A stretch of 64,000 nt of DNA from Halobacteriovorax vibrionivorans (GTDB lineage Bacteria > Bdellovibrionota > Bacteriovoracia > Bacteriovoracales > Bacteriovoracaceae), in assembly GCF_003346865.1 (NCBI RefSeq), contig NZ_QDKL01000001.1, forward strand, positions 992,001-1,056,000. Reading direction: 5' to 3'. The notes beneath the pieces are model-generated. The model was not told the DNA's origin, ran no database searches, and saw only the letters and a program-made list of their open reading frames with translations. Positions 53,148-61,651 of the stretch are shown piece by piece (position 1 is the first letter of the stretch; the number at the start of each line of letters is the position of its first letter). The position numbers were made by a program, and so were the translations under genes.

Positions 53148-54755
53148 TTAACAAATATGAACAATGGCCAGAGGCCTATATCCTAGAATATTTTGAAAAT
53201 ACCGACGTGTCGCAATCCTGATTTTCTCTGATCGTTGATCGAGAGTGCCTTTTTCTTGATAGAGGTTAAAGCATAATTCTTTAAGTTGGTTAAGTTGATC
53301 TTCTTCGTATGGTATTCCAAGTGCCGTGATATGAACTCTTCCGCTTGCTTTCTTTATACTGTTATTAGCAATTGAAATAAAGACAGAGCCTAGGGTTGCC
53401 ATCTTTCTTCTTTCTGAGATTTTTTCGCGCTCGATTTCAATTCGATTACCATGAATTAATATTGGTGGTACTTCTTCAGTTTTATTAAGTTTAACTTCTC
53501 CATTTGCAAATATCGTTACAACATCACGATTAGCAATCTCAAGAGCTTTAGATTTTGGAAGAATCGTATTTAAAAATTCAATATGCTTTCTTATAAAATA
53601 AGTTTCACCGTGAATGGGGATTGCGATCGTTGGCAGATATGCTTCGTAAACGTCTTTTAAGTCTTCTTTTCCAGGGTGACCAGAGGCGTGAATTAAACCA
53701 TTGGCATTAGTTATAACTTCTGCACCAGAACTTGTTAGTTCGTTATAAAGAAAGGCAAGTTTCTTTTCATTTCCAGGAATTGCTTTTGAACTGAAAATGA
53801 ATGTATCTTTTTCATTCACTTTAAAAAACTTATCGTTACCACTTGAGATTCGTTTAACAGTACCTCTAAACTCACCTTGGCTACCTGAGCAGATTATAAT
53901 CTGTTTCTTTGAGAGGTCTTGTACGCTTTCAACTTCTCTAATAAGCCCATGATCATCAAAGATTTCACATTCACTAGCAATTCGAGTGTATTTTAATAAT
54001 GATCGGCCATAAGTGATAACTTTAAGGTTTTGTTCTTTGGCGATATCAAATATTGTTTGAATACGATGAATATTTGAAGCAAAGCAGGTGATAAAGACTC
54101 TTCCTGGTGCATCTTTTATAAACTTAGAAAGATCGCTTTTTAACTCAGATTCTGAAGTCGTTCTTAAGGCAGAGCTCGTTATATTTGTAGAATCAAGCAT
54201 TGAAATTCTATTGGTATACTTTCTTGCTAGTGATTTCATTTGTTCCAGATCAATAGGACCTTCGTATGGGCAGTTGAAGTCACTTTTGAAATCAGAAATA
54301 AAAAGAATGCCAGTATCGATCTCTTTAATTCCAAGATGTAGTCCTTTTGTATTTGGAATAGAGTGATTAACGTGGACTGCATTTATTTCTATTTTATCAA
54401 TAATTAATGTGTCATCTAAACGATGGATTTTTTTTGAGAGATCGAGATAATTTAACTTATCTTCAATCAATTCTTTGGCAAATTTTGGTGCGTGTATTTG
54501 GGCCTCAGGAAATTTTTCTATATAGTGAGAAATCGCACCAATGTGATCCTCGTGTCCATGTGAAATAATAATATTTGAAATTTTTAATTTTACGTCAGAG
54601 AGATCAGGGATTAAATAATTAATGTCAAAGCAATCTTCTGAAGGAAAGAGGATTCCTGCATCAATGATGATATTTGTTTCTTCATAAGATATCAGAGTTG
54701 CATTTGATCCAATTTGTCCAACACCACCAAGTGGAGAGATTGTTAATTTTGACAT
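53148..54755 (-). CDS. rnj: Ribonuclease J
   Basis: RNase J is a metallo-beta-lactamase/beta-CASP nuclease with endo- and 5'-exonuclease activity on RNA. The 535 residues show the zinc motif SHGHEDHIGAI (about 64-74), INAVHVNHSIPNTKG (about 125-139), DFKSDF and, in the beta-CASP part, SGSQGEFRGTV (about 290) and ASGHPGKEDL with IPIHGETYFIRKH (about 370-390). The C-terminal domain is shortened relative to the usual 550-600 residues. Its last base pairs abut the udk stop (one-base overlap). Confidence 0.9.
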   Translation of the reverse strand: MSKLTISPLGGVGQIGSNATLISYEETNIIIDAGILFPSEDCFDINYLIPDLSDVKLKISNIIISHGHEDHIGAISHYIEKFPEAQIHAPKFAKELIEDKLNYLDLSKKIHRLDDTLIIDKIEINAVHVNHSIPNTKGLHLGIKEIDTGILFISDFKSDFNCPYEGPIDLEQMKSLARKYTNRISMLDSTNITSSALRTTSESELKSDLSKFIKDAPGRVFITCFASNIHRIQTIFDIAKEQNLKVITYGRSLLKYTRIASECEIFDDHGLIREVESVQDLSKKQIIICSGSQGEFRGTVKRISSGNDKFFKVNEKDTFIFSSKAIPGNEKKLAFLYNELTSSGAEVITNANGLIHASGHPGKEDLKDVYEAYLPTIAIPIHGETYFIRKHIEFLNTILPKSKALEIANRDVVTIFANGEVKLNKTEEVPPILIHGNRIEIEREKISERRKMATLGSVFISIANNSIKKASGRVHITALGIPYEEDQLNQLKELCFNLYQEKGTLDQRSEKIRIATRRYFQNILGYRPLAIVHIC

Positions 54756-55405
54756 TAATTGCCTTTTGTCGAATTTAGTAAAAGTTCAAACTCTTTATTT
54801 TGATCAATAAATTGTAAGAGGCGTGCAGATAAGATCTCTGATGCAACATCAGTTTCTTCACCGACTATAAAGTCAGCGTGTTGTCGTTGAGGTGCCAGAA
54901 ACTTTTCATACATTGGCCTAACACTATCGTAGTATTGATTAATAACACTTTCAAGGCTTCGGCCACGTTCCGCTACATCTCGGTTAAGACGACGTGTGAA
55001 TCTTATATCTGCTTCAACATGTAGAAAGCACTTTATATCTAATTGATCGCGAATGATTTGATTGAAAAGTGTGAAGATACCCTCAAATAAAATAACGGGA
55101 GTAGGTGTTAATGTAGTTGTTTTATCAAGTCTTCGACTTGTTTTAAAATCATAGTTTGGAACTTCAATTGATTGTCCTTCTTTTAGTTGGACAATGTGTT
55201 CTTGTAAAAGATCCCAATCAAAAGCTTTGGGATGGTCGTAATTTGGACGCCCTGATTTTGTATAATACTCTTTTGGTTGTTCTGGTAAGTAATATGAGTC
55301 CATAGATAACATGGACACTTTTTCTTGAGGAAGTTTTGAAATAACTTTAGAGGCAAACGTTGTTTTACCCGAGCCTGATCCGCCTGTGATCCCAATTAGC
55401 TTCAT
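54755..55405 (-). CDS. udk: Uridine kinase
   Basis: Udk phosphorylates uridine and cytidine in nucleotide salvage. The 216 residues show the P-loop GITGGSGSGKTTFASKV (about 5-21), MDSYYLPE (about 36-43), NYDHPKAFDW (about 54-63), VPNYDFKTSRR and LFEGIFTL, plus RFTRRLNRDVAERGRS (lid, about 131-146). Length is standard. It starts the minus-strand operon with RNase J, the zinc-ribbon protein and the 127-residue protein. Confidence 0.93.
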   Translation of the reverse strand: MKLIGITGGSGSGKTTFASKVISKLPQEKVSMLSMDSYYLPEQPKEYYTKSGRPNYDHPKAFDWDLLQEHIVQLKEGQSIEVPNYDFKTSRRLDKTTTLTPTPVILFEGIFTLFNQIIRDQLDIKCFLHVEADIRFTRRLNRDVAERGRSLESVINQYYDSVRPMYEKFLAPQRQHADFIVGEETDVASEILSARLLQFIDQNKEFELLLNSTKGN

Positions 55406-55519
55406 AGATTACCTTTTGAATAATGTTTTCAGTAACTTAACACGGATTTATTTCACATCAAATAAAAGAGGTGATAATCTTATAATAATTACATTTCATG
55501 CTAGTTTGAGGAATAATTA

Positions 55520-57040
55520 ATGCCAAGATATCTGCTAATATCCCTATTTTTTATCGTAACTTCAATAGTTTACGCAGACCCATTGAAGATCGCTATTTCC
55601 TCTTCTCCAAATAGTTTAAGCCCATTTTTTTCTACTGATGCAAATTCGCAAAACATTAATCGCCTGGTTAATGGTTCATTGATAGATTTTGATATTAATA
55701 TGAAGCCAATTTGCCAGCTTTGTGAAAGTTACGAAGAATTTAGAACAATCGATAGTTATAAGATCCGTTTTAAGCTCAAGGAAAATATTTATTTCTCAAA
55801 TGGTGAGAAAATAACGGCAAGAAGTGTTAAGCAATCTCATTACTACTTCACTGAGACTGAAAAAATTAAATCGATATTTCGATTTGCTTTTTCAAATATT
55901 ACAGAAGTTAAGATTTTAGATAAATATACATTTGAATTAATATACAAATCATATGGCCTTGATCATTTACCAAATCTTGTGCTTTTTAAGATAATACAGA
56001 TACCTAATTATAAAACCTTAGACCAGGTTGAATTAAACGATATCGTAGGTGCAGGTGATTATCGAATTACCGATATTAAACCACTTCAAATAGACTTAAA
56101 GTCGAATATAGAAGGACGCCAAGACTTAAGCTTTGTGGTTGTTAAAGACGAAACGACACTTGCGCTTAAATTAGTAAAGGGTGAAATTGACTTATCTGTA
56201 TCAAATATTTCACCACGTAAGGTAAATTATTTAATCAATAAAGGTAGTGTGAAGGTTAAAAAGGTTCTAGGTACAGATTATAATTATATTGGTCTAAATC
56301 AGCGCAAGGAACAATTACAAAATCTTAAGGTTAGAAAGGCATTAAGCCATTTAATACCTCGTGAAAAGATTATTAAGTATAAGTTTAAAAACTACGCAGT
56401 CGCTTCAAATGGTTTATTTGCTAAGTCTTTTGAGAAGTTCTATTTAGATTCTCCTGTTGATAATTATGACCCGGCCAAAGCTAAGTCTTTGTTTATTGAA
56501 GCAGGTTATAAGCATAACAATGGTTTCTGGTATAATGGTGATGGTAAGAAGTTTAAGATTACTTTTAAAACGAGTAGTAATAAGTTTCAACAAGAGTTAG
56601 TTACAATCATTAGAAATGAATTCGTCGACTTTGGAATTGATATCCAAATTGTTCCTCAGGAATGGGGGACATTTCTTAGAGGAATAAAACGTGGTGAATA
56701 CGATCTCTACCTTGGACGTTGGGTCGGATTTACTGGTCAAGATATGCTTAAATTTGCTTTTCACTCTGAAAATATGGCACCGAAAGGGGCAAATCGTGTT
56801 TTCTTTGATAATAAAGAGTTCGATAGTTTAATTGCTCAAGCGGAAGATACTATTAATAAAAGCAAAGAAATTGAAATTTATAAGAAAGCAAATTCTGTCG
56901 TTAATAGAGAATACCCTTATATAAGTTTATGGCATCCAGACGTTATTTGGGTCATGAATAAGTGTATTCATCTTGATCAGGTATATCCAAACGGAAACTT
57001 TCTAGTTCTAAAGGAAATTAAAAATGTCTGTAAAAACTGA
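55520..57040 (+). CDS. Periplasmic peptide/nickel-type ABC transporter substrate-binding protein
   Basis: A 506-residue family 5 (DppA/OppA-like) solute-binding protein. A signal peptide (about 1-19, SIVYA) is followed by the family core: LKENIYFSNGEKITARSVKQS (about 92-112), VGAGDYRI, LGTDYNYIGLNQRKEQLQN (about 250-268), VRKALSHLIPREKI and YDPAKAKSLFIEAGY (about 316-330). The ligand, probably an oligopeptide, cannot be told. No permease or ATPase gene is adjacent; it overlaps prmA by 17 bases. Confidence 0.9.
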   Translation: MPRYLLISLFFIVTSIVYADPLKIAISSSPNSLSPFFSTDANSQNINRLVNGSLIDFDINMKPICQLCESYEEFRTIDSYKIRFKLKENIYFSNGEKITARSVKQSHYYFTETEKIKSIFRFAFSNITEVKILDKYTFELIYKSYGLDHLPNLVLFKIIQIPNYKTLDQVELNDIVGAGDYRITDIKPLQIDLKSNIEGRQDLSFVVVKDETTLALKLVKGEIDLSVSNISPRKVNYLINKGSVKVKKVLGTDYNYIGLNQRKEQLQNLKVRKALSHLIPREKIIKYKFKNYAVASNGLFAKSFEKFYLDSPVDNYDPAKAKSLFIEAGYKHNNGFWYNGDGKKFKITFKTSSNKFQQELVTIIRNEFVDFGIDIQIVPQEWGTFLRGIKRGEYDLYLGRWVGFTGQDMLKFAFHSENMAPKGANRVFFDNKEFDSLIAQAEDTINKSKEIEIYKKANSVVNREYPYISLWHPDVIWVMNKCIHLDQVYPNGNFLVLKEIKNVCKN

Positions 57041-57992
57041 AGTTTTTAAAATTGTGACAATTGAGTTTAAAACAAGTTCTCAATGTGAGGAAGTTAACAA
57101 AATCGCTCTGAATGATTTCGAAGTTGATGGTATTGAAGAATTCTCAATGGAAGAAGAGAGAGTAGATGAGATCCTAGGGGAAAGAGCATACTCTGGTGGT
57201 GATGTACCTGAATCAGTAATTGATGAAGTCGTAGATATTTCTGCAAATGAAGATGTGAAAAAGTTTAATTACTTCTTTTTCCAAGGTGACATCTCTAGAG
57301 CAGAGGAGTTTGCAAAAGCTCTAGATCAAATGGACCTTTCTTATGAAATAAAAGAAGAAGAATATTCAGATTGGAATGAAGTTTGGAAAAAGCACTATGC
57401 ACCGATTGAAGTTACAGATGAGTTGAGTGTCATTCCAGAGTGGTTTAAGGAAGATGATTATAAAACAAATGATAACAATATTTATATAATCCCTGGGATG
57501 GGATTTGGTACTGGTGAGCATGAGACAACATATTTATGCTTAAAGCACTATATGGCCGTGAAAGATGATTTCAAAGATAAGGATCTTTGCCTTGATTTTG
57601 GTTGTGGTTCAGGGATCTTGGGTATAGGTGCAGTTAAAAAGAATAATATGTTGGTGGACTTTGTCGATATTGATCCAGCGGCCCTCGATAATTGTCATGA
57701 AAATTTAAAATTAAATCTCGTTGAAGATCGGTTAAATGGACATCGCCTTATTGCTAGAAAACGTTTTAGTGTAGATGATAAATATAAGTTAGTTTTTGCT
57801 AATATTTTAAAACATGTCTTGTTGTCTGAGAAAGATCTCCTTCTGGAGTCTCTCGATGATGGAGCTTATCTAATCTTATCTGGAATTTTAAACGAACAAG
57901 TTGATGATATTCTTGAAGAGTACAAGAGCTTGAAAAAAATTGATGTACTTTCTAAAGGGGATTGGTCTGCCATCTTAATGAAAAAAGATTAA
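57024..57992 (+). CDS. prmA: Ribosomal protein L11 methyltransferase
   Basis: PrmA methylates ribosomal protein L11. The 322 residues show an N-terminal ferredoxin-like recognition domain (about 1-110) and a linker with EEYSDWNEVWKKHYAP. The SAM domain begins PGMGFGTGEHETTYLCL (about 157-173), with LDFGCGSGILGIGAVKK (about 189-205), DIDPAAL and FANILKHVL (about 252-260). It is somewhat longer than usual (about 290-310) because of an acidic N-terminal segment. It starts inside the preceding gene. Confidence 0.93.
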   Translation: MSVKTEVFKIVTIEFKTSSQCEEVNKIALNDFEVDGIEEFSMEEERVDEILGERAYSGGDVPESVIDEVVDISANEDVKKFNYFFFQGDISRAEEFAKALDQMDLSYEIKEEEYSDWNEVWKKHYAPIEVTDELSVIPEWFKEDDYKTNDNNIYIIPGMGFGTGEHETTYLCLKHYMAVKDDFKDKDLCLDFGCGSGILGIGAVKKNNMLVDFVDIDPAALDNCHENLKLNLVEDRLNGHRLIARKRFSVDDKYKLVFANILKHVLLSEKDLLLESLDDGAYLILSGILNEQVDDILEEYKSLKKIDVLSKGDWSAILMKKD

Positions 57993-58014
57993 TCTCAAAT
58001 ATAAAGGAGTCCTT

Positions 58015-58734
58015 ATGCGTGCGATTTACACAAGAGACGATTTATCACCATCTATTGATGGAATATTGAGAATAAATGATGATCGAAGCCATCATTTAAT
58101 TAAAGTTGCGCGTGTAAAAAATGGGGATGAAGTACTAATCCTTGATGGTCAAGGTGGCCGTTATCTTAGTGAAGTTATTAATTGTACTAAGAGAGAGGTT
58201 TCACTTAAGGTGAAGTCTTTTGATAAGGAAGAGAGATATTCAAATATTGATTTGGCCCTTGGTCTACCCAAAAGAGAAGCTTTTGAAAGTGCAATCAAGA
58301 ATGCTACACAAGTTGGTATTAGTGCAATCTACCCATTTCGTGCAGAGTATTCTCAGTGGTCAATTAAAAACTTTTCTAGAGTTGAAACGGTCATAGAAAG
58401 TGCTCTTATACAATCAAATAACTGTTACTTCCCAAAGATAAATGAAGAAGTTAATAGTTTAGATGCGCTATTTGAGATTTTTAGCAGTTATGACTATATC
58501 TTTCTGACCACACTTTCTGATGCAGCAAATACAACTAAAGAAGCAACTAATTTAAGAAATAAAAAAATATTAATTATTATTGGACCAGAAGGTGGACTTT
58601 CACCCAAAGAAGAAGAACTTGTATTAAAACAAAGTAATGTTTTTGGTTTAAAGTTGTCGACACCAATTTTAAAAACAGAGACTGCGGTACCAACAATTGT
58701 TGGATACATACTCGGAAAATTTGATGTTAAATAA
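58015..58734 (+). CDS. rsmE: 16S rRNA (uracil1498-N3)-methyltransferase RsmE
   Basis: RsmE methylates U1498 near the decoding centre. The 239 residues begin with a PUA-like domain (DDRSHHLIKVARVKNGDEV). The SPOUT methyltransferase knot follows: KKILIIIGPEGGLSPKEEELV (about 183-203) and LSTPILKTETAVPTIVGYI (about 215-233). AAAGGAG lies 6 bases before the ATG. It follows prmA, giving two ribosome-modifying enzymes in a row. Confidence 0.94.
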   Translation: MRAIYTRDDLSPSIDGILRINDDRSHHLIKVARVKNGDEVLILDGQGGRYLSEVINCTKREVSLKVKSFDKEERYSNIDLALGLPKREAFESAIKNATQVGISAIYPFRAEYSQWSIKNFSRVETVIESALIQSNNCYFPKINEEVNSLDALFEIFSSYDYIFLTTLSDAANTTKEATNLRNKKILIIIGPEGGLSPKEEELVLKQSNVFGLKLSTPILKTETAVPTIVGYILGKFDVK

Positions 58735-58768
58735 AAAATGTGTCATCCTATTATAAGAGGGATTTGGG

Positions 58769-59494
58769 ATGAATATTGATACTGAACTACTAAATAAAAA
58801 TAAGTACAACTCAATGAATATAAATAATTTAGATGATATCGATAACTTCGATATAGAAGACATTCCATTTAAACCAATAAATGAAGGCCTAGGTTTTCAT
58901 CATGGGCAAAAAGAGAAGAGAACTCTTAAGCAAACACGTGTTGAAGTTACACCTACGCAAGCTCATGTAAACAATTTTAATAAGGTCTTAGGTCGAGAAA
59001 AGGAAATGAGTGTTCCATCTGAATTGGAAGCTTTTTACCGTAAAGGACAAGAGTCTGATATCCCTCAAGTTAATCGTGAAATTGAAATTAAAAGTAAATC
59101 GAAGGAAGTTTCTATCGTTAGAAGGTTCTTCTCTTATGTAATTGACATGAGTGTATCGACAGTGATCTTTGCTGTTATTATTTCTTCAATGTTCTTCATG
59201 ACATCAATTCCATTAGAATCTTTTGTTTCATTAACACTTAAAAACTCTAGCTACCGTTATTTGATCGCTCTATTTGTTTTAATTCACTTAATTTATAGAA
59301 TCACTTCTGTTTATCGACCGACTCTTGGTCAATATATTTGTGGTGTTAAGCCAAAGCAATCAAATGAAGCAGCTTTTAATACGATAATTGAAAGAACGCT
59401 ATTTGAGTTTTTATCAATACCTCTTCTTGGAATTCCATATATCTTTGGACTGGATAAGAAGTTCTTTGGTAACAACCTAAAGAAGAATAAGTAA
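58769..59494 (+). CDS. RDD-family membrane protein
   Basis: A 241-residue protein. About 115 N-terminal residues are acidic to mixed and probably disordered (NNLDDIDNFDIEDIPF). The RDD domain follows: VRRFFSYVIDMSVSTVIFAV (Arg and Asp of the first helix, about 115-134), a second helix, and a third with TSVYRPTLGQYICGVKP (Asp replaced). The function of RDD proteins is mostly unknown; some move sodium or protons or sit in signalling chains. GAGGGATTTGGG supports the start. It is followed one base later by the adenylyltransferase gene. Confidence 0.82.
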   Translation: MNIDTELLNKNKYNSMNINNLDDIDNFDIEDIPFKPINEGLGFHHGQKEKRTLKQTRVEVTPTQAHVNNFNKVLGREKEMSVPSELEAFYRKGQESDIPQVNREIEIKSKSKEVSIVRRFFSYVIDMSVSTVIFAVIISSMFFMTSIPLESFVSLTLKNSSYRYLIALFVLIHLIYRITSVYRPTLGQYICGVKPKQSNEAAFNTIIERTLFEFLSIPLLGIPYIFGLDKKFFGNNLKKNK

Positions 59495-59495
59495 G

Positions 59496-59954
59496 ATGAG
59501 TTACGAAGACGCTAAAGATTATGTAAATAAACATTTCAAAGACAAGAAGGTTGTTTTTACTAATGGATGTTTCGATATTCTTCATCGAGGTCATTTAATG
59601 TATTTAAATGAAGCTCGAGCGCTAGGCGATGAGCTTATTATAGGATTAAATTCAGATGCTAGTGTAAAACGTCTTAAAGGTGATGATCGTCCTGTTAATA
59701 ATGAAGATGACCGTCTTTATATGCTTGAAAATCTAAAGGCCGTAAGTAAGGTTTTTATTTTTGAAGAAGATACTCCTTATGATCTCATAAAAGCAGTAGA
59801 ACCAAACATTTTAGTTAAAGGTGGCGATTGGGCCGTTGATCAAATTGTTGGACACGATATTGTGACTGGCAATGGTGGTAAGGTTCTAAGCTTAAACTTT
59901 GAAGATGGTTACTCAACGACTAATCTAATTTCAAGAATTCAAGGCCGCTCATAG
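59496..59954 (+). CDS. rfaE2: D-glycero-beta-D-manno-heptose 1-phosphate adenylyltransferase
   Basis: This enzyme (the C-terminal half of HldE, or free-standing RfaE2) makes ADP-heptose for the LPS core. The 152 residues show the nucleotidyltransferase motifs FTNGCFDILHRGHLMYLNEA (about 21-40, HxGH), GLNSDASVKRLKGDDRPV (about 49-66), ILVKGGDWA (about 107) and the late STTNLISRI (ISSTxxR type). A free-standing form implies a separate HldA kinase elsewhere. It is directly upstream of a small unknown gene. Confidence 0.93.
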   Translation: MSYEDAKDYVNKHFKDKKVVFTNGCFDILHRGHLMYLNEARALGDELIIGLNSDASVKRLKGDDRPVNNEDDRLYMLENLKAVSKVFIFEEDTPYDLIKAVEPNILVKGGDWAVDQIVGHDIVTGNGGKVLSLNFEDGYSTTNLISRIQGRS

Positions 59955-60257
59955 GTGTATCTACAAAAGTTTGCAGACCACTATCTGATATCAAACGAAG
60001 TTTCACAAATATTGATTCCCTTTGAACATTTATTAGTCTCAATAAAGGCTTCGTTAAAAACAGGCTTACCTGTAATTATTCTTTATCATGATCATGAATA
60101 CGATTTAGCAAAACTTAAGAGTAAACATTTTATTCACAATGATAAACTTTCATTTATTAATACATCTCTAAAAAATCGATTTGAAACACATTGTAAAATT
60201 AGTAACCTTAGTGAAATGCTCCATTATATGCTTGAGTTGAACACTCGGCTATCTTAA
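59955..60257 (+). CDS. Small protein, unknown
   Basis: A 100-residue protein starting at GTG 59955, immediately after the rfaE2 stop, so almost certainly co-transcribed. It has no signal peptide or clear membrane helix. Middle residues (GLPVIILYHDHEYDLAKLK) look like a strand-turn-strand in an alpha/beta protein, and the ends are amphipathic helices. No family recognised. The missing ribosome binding site suggests translation coupled to rfaE2. Confidence 0.6.
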   Translation: MYLQKFADHYLISNEVSQILIPFEHLLVSIKASLKTGLPVIILYHDHEYDLAKLKSKHFIHNDKLSFINTSLKNRFETHCKISNLSEMLHYMLELNTRLS

Positions 60258-60320
60258 AAAAACTTAACTTTTTTTCCACTTTTATCTCAAGAATATTTCC
60301 GAGTAACCGTTATGGGTATT

Positions 60321-60342
60321 ACAACCAGTTGGGACTGGTTGT
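60321..60342 (+). promoter_or_regulatory. Perfect 9-bp hairpin in flagellin 1 leader
   Basis: ACAACCAGT (60321-60329) pairs perfectly with ACTGGTTGT (60334-60342) around a TGGG loop. No T-run follows, so it is not an intrinsic terminator. It probably shapes the 5' leader of the flagellin mRNA, if transcription starts upstream of it. Confidence 0.6.
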
Positions 60343-60354
60343 TTGGGATTTAAT

Positions 60355-60377
60355 TGTTGAGACAAGGAGTTTCAACG
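60355..60377 (+). promoter_or_regulatory. Candidate CsrA-binding hairpin in flagellin 1 leader
   Basis: GTTGAGAC (60356-60363) pairs with GTTTCAAC (60369-60376), one G-U pair included, and the loop is AAGGA (60364-60368). ACAAGGA in a hairpin loop is the classical CsrA/RsmA target. A second copy, ACAAGGAGGT, lies at 60386-60395, in the loop of a weaker GCAA/TTGC stem. The true ribosome binding site, GAGGAG, follows at 60405-60410. Confidence 0.45.
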
Positions 60378-60417
60378 CAAATTACACAAGGAGGTTGCTT
60401 ATTCGAGGAGAATAGTA

Positions 60418-61251
60418 ATGGGATTAAGAATTAACACGAACACACAGTCAATTGCAGCACAAAGAAGTTTAGGTCAAGTTAAGAGAGCACAAGGTGAATC
60501 TTTAAATAAGTTAGCATCTGGTTCTAGAATTAATAAAGCCTCAGACGATGCTGCAGGACTTGCGATATCTGAAAAGTTAAGAGCAAACATCAGAGGTACT
60601 CAACAAGCAGCTCGAAATGCTGGTGATGGTATCTCAATGATTCAGATCGCTGAAGGTGGGATGAACGAAGTATCTAATATTTTAGTTCGTCTAAGAGAGC
60701 TTTCAGTACAATCTGCATCGGATACAATTGGTGATACTGAACGTGAATTTACTGATAAAGAATTCCAACAACTAACTAAAGAAGTTGATAGAATTGCAGA
60801 GTCAGTACAATTTAACGGAACAGCACTAATCAATGGTGAAGGTTCAGAAAAAGAATTCCAAATTGGTCTTAATAATGATGAGACGAATGACAGAATTAAG
60901 TATGATCCATCAGCAGTATCAGTAAAAACAGAAGACCTTGGAATTGGAGGACTTTCTGTTGCTACTAAAGGTGATGCTCAATCTAACCTTGAGGCTATCG
61001 ATAAGGCCATGACATCTGTATCAGGTGGACGAGCGGAGCTAGGGGCTTTACAAAATAGACTACAGTCTACAATTAATAACCTAGAGATCTCTAACGAGAA
61101 CATGAGTGCCGCAAATTCACGAATCAGAGATACTGATGTAGCAGCTGAATCAGCAAACCTAGCGAAGTCAAATGTACTTACTAGTTCTGCAACTTCAGTT
61201 CTAGCTCAAGCTAATACTTCGAGCCAGTCTGCACTTAGACTAATCGGTTAA
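60418..61251 (+). CDS. fliC: Flagellin (copy 1)
   Basis: A 277-residue flagellin, the filament subunit exported by the flagellar type III system. The N-terminal D0/D1 region (GLRINTNTQSIAAQRSLGQV through SDDAAGLAISEKLRA) and the C-terminal D1/D0 region (AAESANLAKSNVLTSSATSVLAQANTSS) are both conserved. The central domain is very short (about 135-185), so the filament has almost no outer domain. GAGGAG lies 7 bases before the ATG. It is paralogous to the gene at 61727. Confidence 0.95.
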   Translation: MGLRINTNTQSIAAQRSLGQVKRAQGESLNKLASGSRINKASDDAAGLAISEKLRANIRGTQQAARNAGDGISMIQIAEGGMNEVSNILVRLRELSVQSASDTIGDTEREFTDKEFQQLTKEVDRIAESVQFNGTALINGEGSEKEFQIGLNNDETNDRIKYDPSAVSVKTEDLGIGGLSVATKGDAQSNLEAIDKAMTSVSGGRAELGALQNRLQSTINNLEISNENMSAANSRIRDTDVAAESANLAKSNVLTSSATSVLAQANTSSQSALRLIG

Positions 61252-61281
61252 GAAAAAAAACAAAATCGAATGCAACACTTC

Positions 61282-61307
61282 AAGGGCCCTCTAACGAGGG
61301 CCCTTTT
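61282..61307 (+). terminator. Intrinsic terminator after flagellin 1
   Basis: AAGGGCCCTC (61282-61291) pairs perfectly with GAGGGCCCTT (61296-61305) around a 4-base loop and runs into a short T-tract. It separates the two flagellin genes into different transcripts. Confidence 0.88.
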
Positions 61308-61309
61308 AT

Positions 61310-61459
61310 GTTCAGGATGAACGGTATGTCGGCGGGAGGCAGGAGCCGGAGCCGACCTCAATGCAGTCTAAAAATCTATCTTAAAAACAGCAAAGCCATG
61401 CTTTCGCATGGCCCACTAGAATCTTGAAAGAGCTGAATCTCAGGAGAGAGGTTAAGCTC
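61310..61459 (+). ncRNA. Candidate structured RNA with GGA-loop hairpins (CsrB/RsmZ-like)
   Basis: Directly after the terminator, three hairpins present GGA in their loops. They are GTTCA-GGA-TGAAC (61310-61322), GGC-AGGA-GCC nested in GTCGGC/GCCGAC (61328-61356), and TCTC-AGGA-GAGA nested in GAGCT/AGCTC (61430-61459). A further perfect hairpin, GCCATGC-TTTC-GCATGGC, lies at 61395-61412. Arrays of GGA hairpins are how CsrB-class RNAs sequester CsrA. No promoter or terminator of its own is evident, so it may instead be a leader, a 3' end, or a REP-like element; the middle hairpin is more GC-rich than its surroundings. Confidence 0.4.
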
Positions 61460-61651
61460 ATAAAAAGTATAACTAACAAACCTGTTCATAAATATGAGAT
61501 AAGTCATAGAATAATGACAAATTTATGAGTCACTTTTCGCGATTATATGCAGTTATATTTATTGAGGTTGTGGTTTTTAAGTAATTGAATTTATAGTAGT
61601 GGCCTTACTTTTCTCCAAATATTCGAGGGATTTACTAAAGTATTTACCCGA
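61460..61651. other. AT-rich flagellin-intergenic stretch without visible gene
   Basis: This part of the 475-base gap between the flagellin genes has no open reading frame. A GTCAT/ATGAC inverted repeat occurs at about 61502-61517, and there is a possible TAAA box at 61636-61639. Apart from these I see nothing I can support; it probably holds the promoter region of flagellin 2. Confidence 0.5.
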
